NCBI GenBank assembly: GCA_937898895.1
Contig: CALDKL010000546.1
Span: forward strand, 1-7,382
DNA from: an uncultured Verrucomicrobiae bacterium
Lineage (GTDB): Bacteria > Verrucomicrobiota > Verrucomicrobiia > Verrucomicrobiales > DEV007
Length of the DNA stretch: 7,382 nucleotides
Direction of reading: 5' to 3'
The position numbers were made by a program, and so were the translations under genes. Every line of letters begins with the position of its first letter. The stretch's first letter is position 1. Of the stretch, positions 5,102 to 7,382 are shown piece after piece. The notes below the pieces were generated by a model. It was not told the DNA's origin. It did no database searches and saw only the letters and a program-made list of their open reading frames with translations.

Positions 5102-6760
5102 ATGTTCCATTTTCTCTCCCAAAAGCGCCTCCAAAGCCGCGGATTTTCCAGCGGCCAGAAGCGGCGGAAGCTCAGTGACACCGCCTGGACGGAGATGCTA
5201 CGCTCCGGCTGGCAGGTGAGCGGTGCGTTGTTCCTGGTGTTCGCCCTGCTCGTATCGCTCTGGGTAGTGCTCTCCTCGAGTCCCGGATCCCTGTTTGAAG
5301 GAAACCACCTGCAGACCTTTGTCGTCGTCTCGGTGGTCTCGGCGACGCTGGTGGTGCACTGGCACGTGAGCCTGCCCCAGACCTTCCATCAGAATTCGCG
5401 AATTTCGCTGATCCTCCTCATCATCCTCATCCAACTGATGCTGGTGAAACTCAGCGAATACGTCGCCTCCACCTTCGCCCCCGAGGGTGGCTTCCGCTTC
5501 CTCGTGGAGCCTTACCTATTCGCTCCCATCGTCATCTCCCTGCTCGTGGGGCGCCGCCACGGGACGTTTGCGGTGGTGTATTCGAGTCTCTTCGGGGCAA
5601 TGACGGTAGCGCGGAGCGAAGCCTTCTATTTCGTGATTTTTTCGATGATTTGCGGCTTCGTCGCAATCTACCTGAGCAATAATGTTCGTCGGCGCAGCCG
5701 TCTCGTCGTGGCCGGGGTCTATGCCGGGATCGCCTGCGTCCTGCTCGCCACGACATTGGGGCAAATTCAATGGCCCGCGATTGCCGCCCCGGTCGCGCAA
5801 TGGGAGATGGTGAGCAAACAGGTGCTTTCCGCCGTGCTTGTCTCCACCCTCACCGCCGTCCTCGTGAGCGGTCTGCTCCCGCTGATTGAAGCGACCTTTC
5901 GCATCACGACGGACGTGTCCTGGATCGAACACGCGGACCTGAACCACCCGCTCCTCAAGCAGATGACGATCGAGGCCCCGGGCACCTATCACCACAGCCT
6001 CGTTGTCGCCACCCTGGCAGAGACGGCTGCCGAGGCGATCGGGGCGAGCGCAGTGATGTGCCGGGTCTGTTCCTATTTTCATGACATTGGAAAGATGAAG
6101 AAGCCCGCGTACTTCATCGAAAACATCGGCGACGGACACAATCCCCACGACGATCTCACTCCGAACATGAGTGCGCTCGTGGTCATGGCGCACGTCAAGG
6201 ACGGGGTCGACATGGCTCTGAAGCACAAGCTGAACGAGGAGATCATCAACGTAATCATGGAGCACCACGGCACCTCCCTGATCCGGTTTTTCTTTCACCG
6301 GGCGCTCAAACAGCGGGACGAGATCGTGCGCCAGGTGGCGGAGGGAAAAGCCCATGAGGAAGACATCCCCGACGTATCGGAGGACAGCTTTCGATACGCC
6401 GGGCCGAAGCCGCGCACGCGGGAAAGTGCGATTATCAGCCTCGCGGACTCAGTCGAGAGTGCTTCGCGCAGCCTGCAAAAACCAACGGTCAAGAAAATCG
6501 ATGAGCTCATCGACGAGATCTTCAAGGAGCGGCTCAATGACGGTCAGCTTGACGACGCGGCCCTCACCCTGGCCGACCTTGCAACGATCAAAAAGAGTTT
6601 TGCAACGACCCTGCGGAGCATGATGCATACCCGGATCGAATATCCCAAAATCGACGAAGGCGGGGAGAGGTCGAAGGCAAGGTCCAAGACCCACAAACTC
6701 GTCGCCCCGCCTTCATTAGCGAATGGAAAAGGGGGCGTTGATAACGCGCCGACACCATGA
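5102..6760 (+). CDS. Membrane HD-domain (HDIG) phosphodiesterase, PgpH/YqfF type, lacking the extracytoplasmic domain
   Basis: The 552-aa protein joins a multi-helix membrane region to a cytoplasmic HD domain. The best-known relatives (PgpH/YqfF) hydrolyse cyclic di-AMP to pApA, so that is the likely activity, inferred from the family. Hydrophobic segments lie near 37-58, 71-93, 101-120, 133-149, 153-170, 174-192, 200-220 and 241-262, i.e. seven or eight helices. The HD domain (about 280-460) has all expected metal and catalytic positions: His298 in GTYHHSL, His327-Asp328 in FHDIGK, His364 in MAHVKDG, His388-His389 in MEHHGT and Asp449 in ISLADSVES. The family-typical DLATIKKSFATTL and HTRIEYP follow, then a low-complexity charged tail (about 515-552). 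Firmicutes PgpH is around 700 aa because of a large domain between the first and second helices; here only a 12-residue loop is present. The stop overlaps the ybeY start (ATGA). The start is uncertain, since no clear Shine-Dalgarno sequence is seen. Confidence 0.9.
   Translation: MFHFLSQKRLQSRGFSSGQKRRKLSDTAWTEMLRSGWQVSGALFLVFALLVSLWVVLSSSPGSLFEGNHLQTFVVVSVVSATLVVHWHVSLPQTFHQNSRISLILLIILIQLMLVKLSEYVASTFAPEGGFRFLVEPYLFAPIVISLLVGRRHGTFAVVYSSLFGAMTVARSEAFYFVIFSMICGFVAIYLSNNVRRRSRLVVAGVYAGIACVLLATTLGQIQWPAIAAPVAQWEMVSKQVLSAVLVSTLTAVLVSGLLPLIEATFRITTDVSWIEHADLNHPLLKQMTIEAPGTYHHSLVVATLAETAAEAIGASAVMCRVCSYFHDIGKMKKPAYFIENIGDGHNPHDDLTPNMSALVVMAHVKDGVDMALKHKLNEEIINVIMEHHGTSLIRFFFHRALKQRDEIVRQVAEGKAHEEDIPDVSEDSFRYAGPKPRTRESAIISLADSVESASRSLQKPTVKKIDELIDEIFKERLNDGQLDDAALTLADLATIKKSFATTLRSMMHTRIEYPKIDEGGERSKARSKTHKLVAPPSLANGKGGVDNAPTP
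6735..6747 (+). other. Small hairpin just before the ybeY start
   Basis: GCGTT (6735-6739) and AACGC (6743-6747) form a perfect 5-bp stem with a GAT loop. It lies between a purine-rich GGAAAAGGGGG stretch (6725-6735) and the ybeY ATG at 6757. Folding would bring the purine tract closer to the start codon. The pairing is visible; the effect is inference. Confidence 0.35.
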
Positions 6761-7242
6761 GCCGACCGGGCGACCGCGTTTTGCCCGTGGTGATGCTGTA
6801 TCCCCATGCCGCAAGCGAGGATCTCGATCTGGCGCGACTCGAGCGGCTCGCCAACAGCGCCTTGCCTTCCTGCCTCGATTGTCCGGGAATGGAGGAGGGA
6901 GGTCTTCGCGACTTGTCGGGAGAAATCGAGGTCAGTCTCGTTTCGGATGAGGCGATTGCGGCAGTGCATGGCGAGTTCATGGAGGACCCGACTCCGACGG
7001 ACGTCATCACTTTCCATCACGGGGAGATTCTGGTGAGCGTGGACACAGCGAGAAGGGAGGGGCCCGGGCACGGAAATACGGCGGAAGAGGAGACTTTGCT
7101 TTACATCATTCACGGTTTGCTGCATTTGAATGGGCACACTGACCTCAGGGAACCCGACCGGACCGCGATGCATCAGCTCCAGGAGCACATCCTGGAGCGG
7201 GTGTTGGGCCGGGGAGGATCCGAATTCGAAACGAACCGCTAA
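6757..7242 (+). CDS. ybeY: Endoribonuclease YbeY (rRNA maturation factor)
   Basis: YbeY is a metal-dependent single-strand endoribonuclease acting in 16S rRNA 3'-end maturation and ribosome quality control in the cytoplasm. The 161-aa product has the family pattern: EIEVSLVSDEAIAAVHGEF (56-74), PTPTDVITF (78-86), GEILVSVDTA (89-98) and the metal-binding helix IHGLLHLNGHTDL (118-130). His119 and His123 match the first two zinc ligands of HGxLHLxGyDH. The third position is Asp129 instead of His, and His127 lies two residues earlier. The position of the conserved Arg in the YR-x-x-D-x-PTDV motif of E. coli YbeY is Met75. Length is normal for the family (about 150-170 aa). The ATG overlaps the upstream stop, so translation is probably coupled to the HD phosphodiesterase, and this gene pairing is conserved across many bacteria. 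The product is certain at family level; activity with the altered ligand set is untested. Confidence 0.93.
   Translation: MSRPGDRVLPVVMLYPHAASEDLDLARLERLANSALPSCLDCPGMEEGGLRDLSGEIEVSLVSDEAIAAVHGEFMEDPTPTDVITFHHGEILVSVDTARREGPGHGNTAEEETLLYIIHGLLHLNGHTDLREPDRTAMHQLQEHILERVLGRGGSEFETNR
7176..7198 (+). other. Perfect 9-bp hairpin within the 3' end of ybeY
   Basis: GCTCCAGGA (7176-7184) and TCCTGGAGC (7190-7198) are exact reverse complements around a 5-nt loop (GCACA). It lies inside the coding sequence (residues about 141-148), 41 bases before the stop codon. No T-run follows, so it is not a standard terminator. It may affect transcript stability or supply of the next gene, or be chance. Confidence 0.5.
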
Positions 7243-7254
7243 CCCGATACGATT

Positions 7255-7382
7255 ATGGACTGGTATTATGCGAGCAACGGCCAACAGGCCGGACCTGTCT
7301 CCCAAGAGCAACTGGCTGATTTGTTCCGCAATGGAACGGTGAAACCCTTCGATCTCGTCTGGAACGAGACGATGACCGAATG
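7255..7382 (+). CDS. GYF_2 (DUF4339) domain protein, N-terminal fragment, 3'-truncated
   Basis: Only the first 42 codons are in the window. They start at an ATG 12 bases after the ybeY stop. The sequence WYYASNGQQAGPVSQEQL (3-20) followed by LFRNGTVKPFDLVWNETM (24-41) matches the GYF_2/DUF4339 pattern (WYY-x-x-NGQQ-x-GP-V-x-x-x-x-L ... LVW). This domain is common at the N-terminus of otherwise diverse, often membrane-anchored, proteins in Planctomycetes, Verrucomicrobia and Proteobacteria. It is thought to bind proline-rich peptides by analogy with eukaryotic GYF domains, but its bacterial role is not settled. No Shine-Dalgarno sequence is obvious in the 12-bp gap, so it may be read with ybeY. 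What follows the domain cannot be told. Confidence 0.82.
   Translation, partial: MDWYYASNGQQAGPVSQEQLADLFRNGTVKPFDLVWNETMTE

Noticed and set aside
5516..6355. 279-codon minus-strand frame opposite the HD phosphodiesterase gene
   Set aside because: His/Arg/Asp-rich shadow with no motif; the + strand gene is well supported.
6544..7311. 255-codon minus-strand frame opposite ybeY
   Set aside because: Overlaps two well-supported + strand genes and shows no family features.
1..7382. tRNA, rRNA, CRISPR array, insertion sequence or attachment site
   Set aside because: No cloverleaf, repeat-spacer pattern, transposase motif or terminal inverted repeat was seen on either strand by eye.

Overview
The window is GC-rich and densely coded. 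All seven recognisable genes lie on the + strand. A Planctomycetes/Verrucomicrobia-type S1 sulfatase, a GYF_2 (DUF4339) protein, a secreted prenyltransferase/squalene-cyclase-like repeat protein and weak Shine-Dalgarno signals together suggest a Verrucomicrobiota (PVC superphylum) bacterium. This is inferred from gene style; there is no rRNA or other phylogenetic marker long enough to prove it.

Layout. Positions 1-876 hold the C-terminal half of a type I sulfatase, cut by the window edge. A 91-bp gap follows with a terminator-like inverted repeat and a perfect -10 box. Next comes a two-gene, translationally coupled unit (ATGA overlap at 2548-2551): a periplasmic adaptor (HlyD/RND membrane-fusion type, 527 aa, long coiled coil) and a predicted exported alpha/alpha-toroid protein of the prenyltransferase/squalene-oxidase repeat type (386 aa). 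After a 246-bp intergenic stretch comes queA (tRNA queuosine synthesis, 326 aa). A 166-bp leader with a long imperfect stem precedes a second coupled pair (ATGA overlap at 6757-6760): a membrane HD-domain phosphodiesterase of the PgpH/YqfF type without the usual extracytoplasmic domain (552 aa), and ybeY (161 aa). Twelve bases after ybeY a GYF_2-domain protein begins and runs off the window.

How the genes work together. queA and ybeY are RNA-maturation housekeeping genes. The HD phosphodiesterase next to ybeY is a widely conserved neighbourhood (phoH-pgpH-ybeY in Firmicutes; no phoH is visible here). The adaptor/toroid pair is the least explained part: the adaptor has no inner-membrane pump or outer-membrane channel beside it, and its only partner is a predicted exported toroid protein of unknown function. 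This pair is the best candidate for a poorly described system. The other observations are modest: a changed third metal-ligand position in YbeY, a minimal PgpH-like enzyme, several untested hairpins, and a possible frameshift at the window's left edge. No mobile elements, CRISPR arrays, tRNAs or rRNAs were seen.
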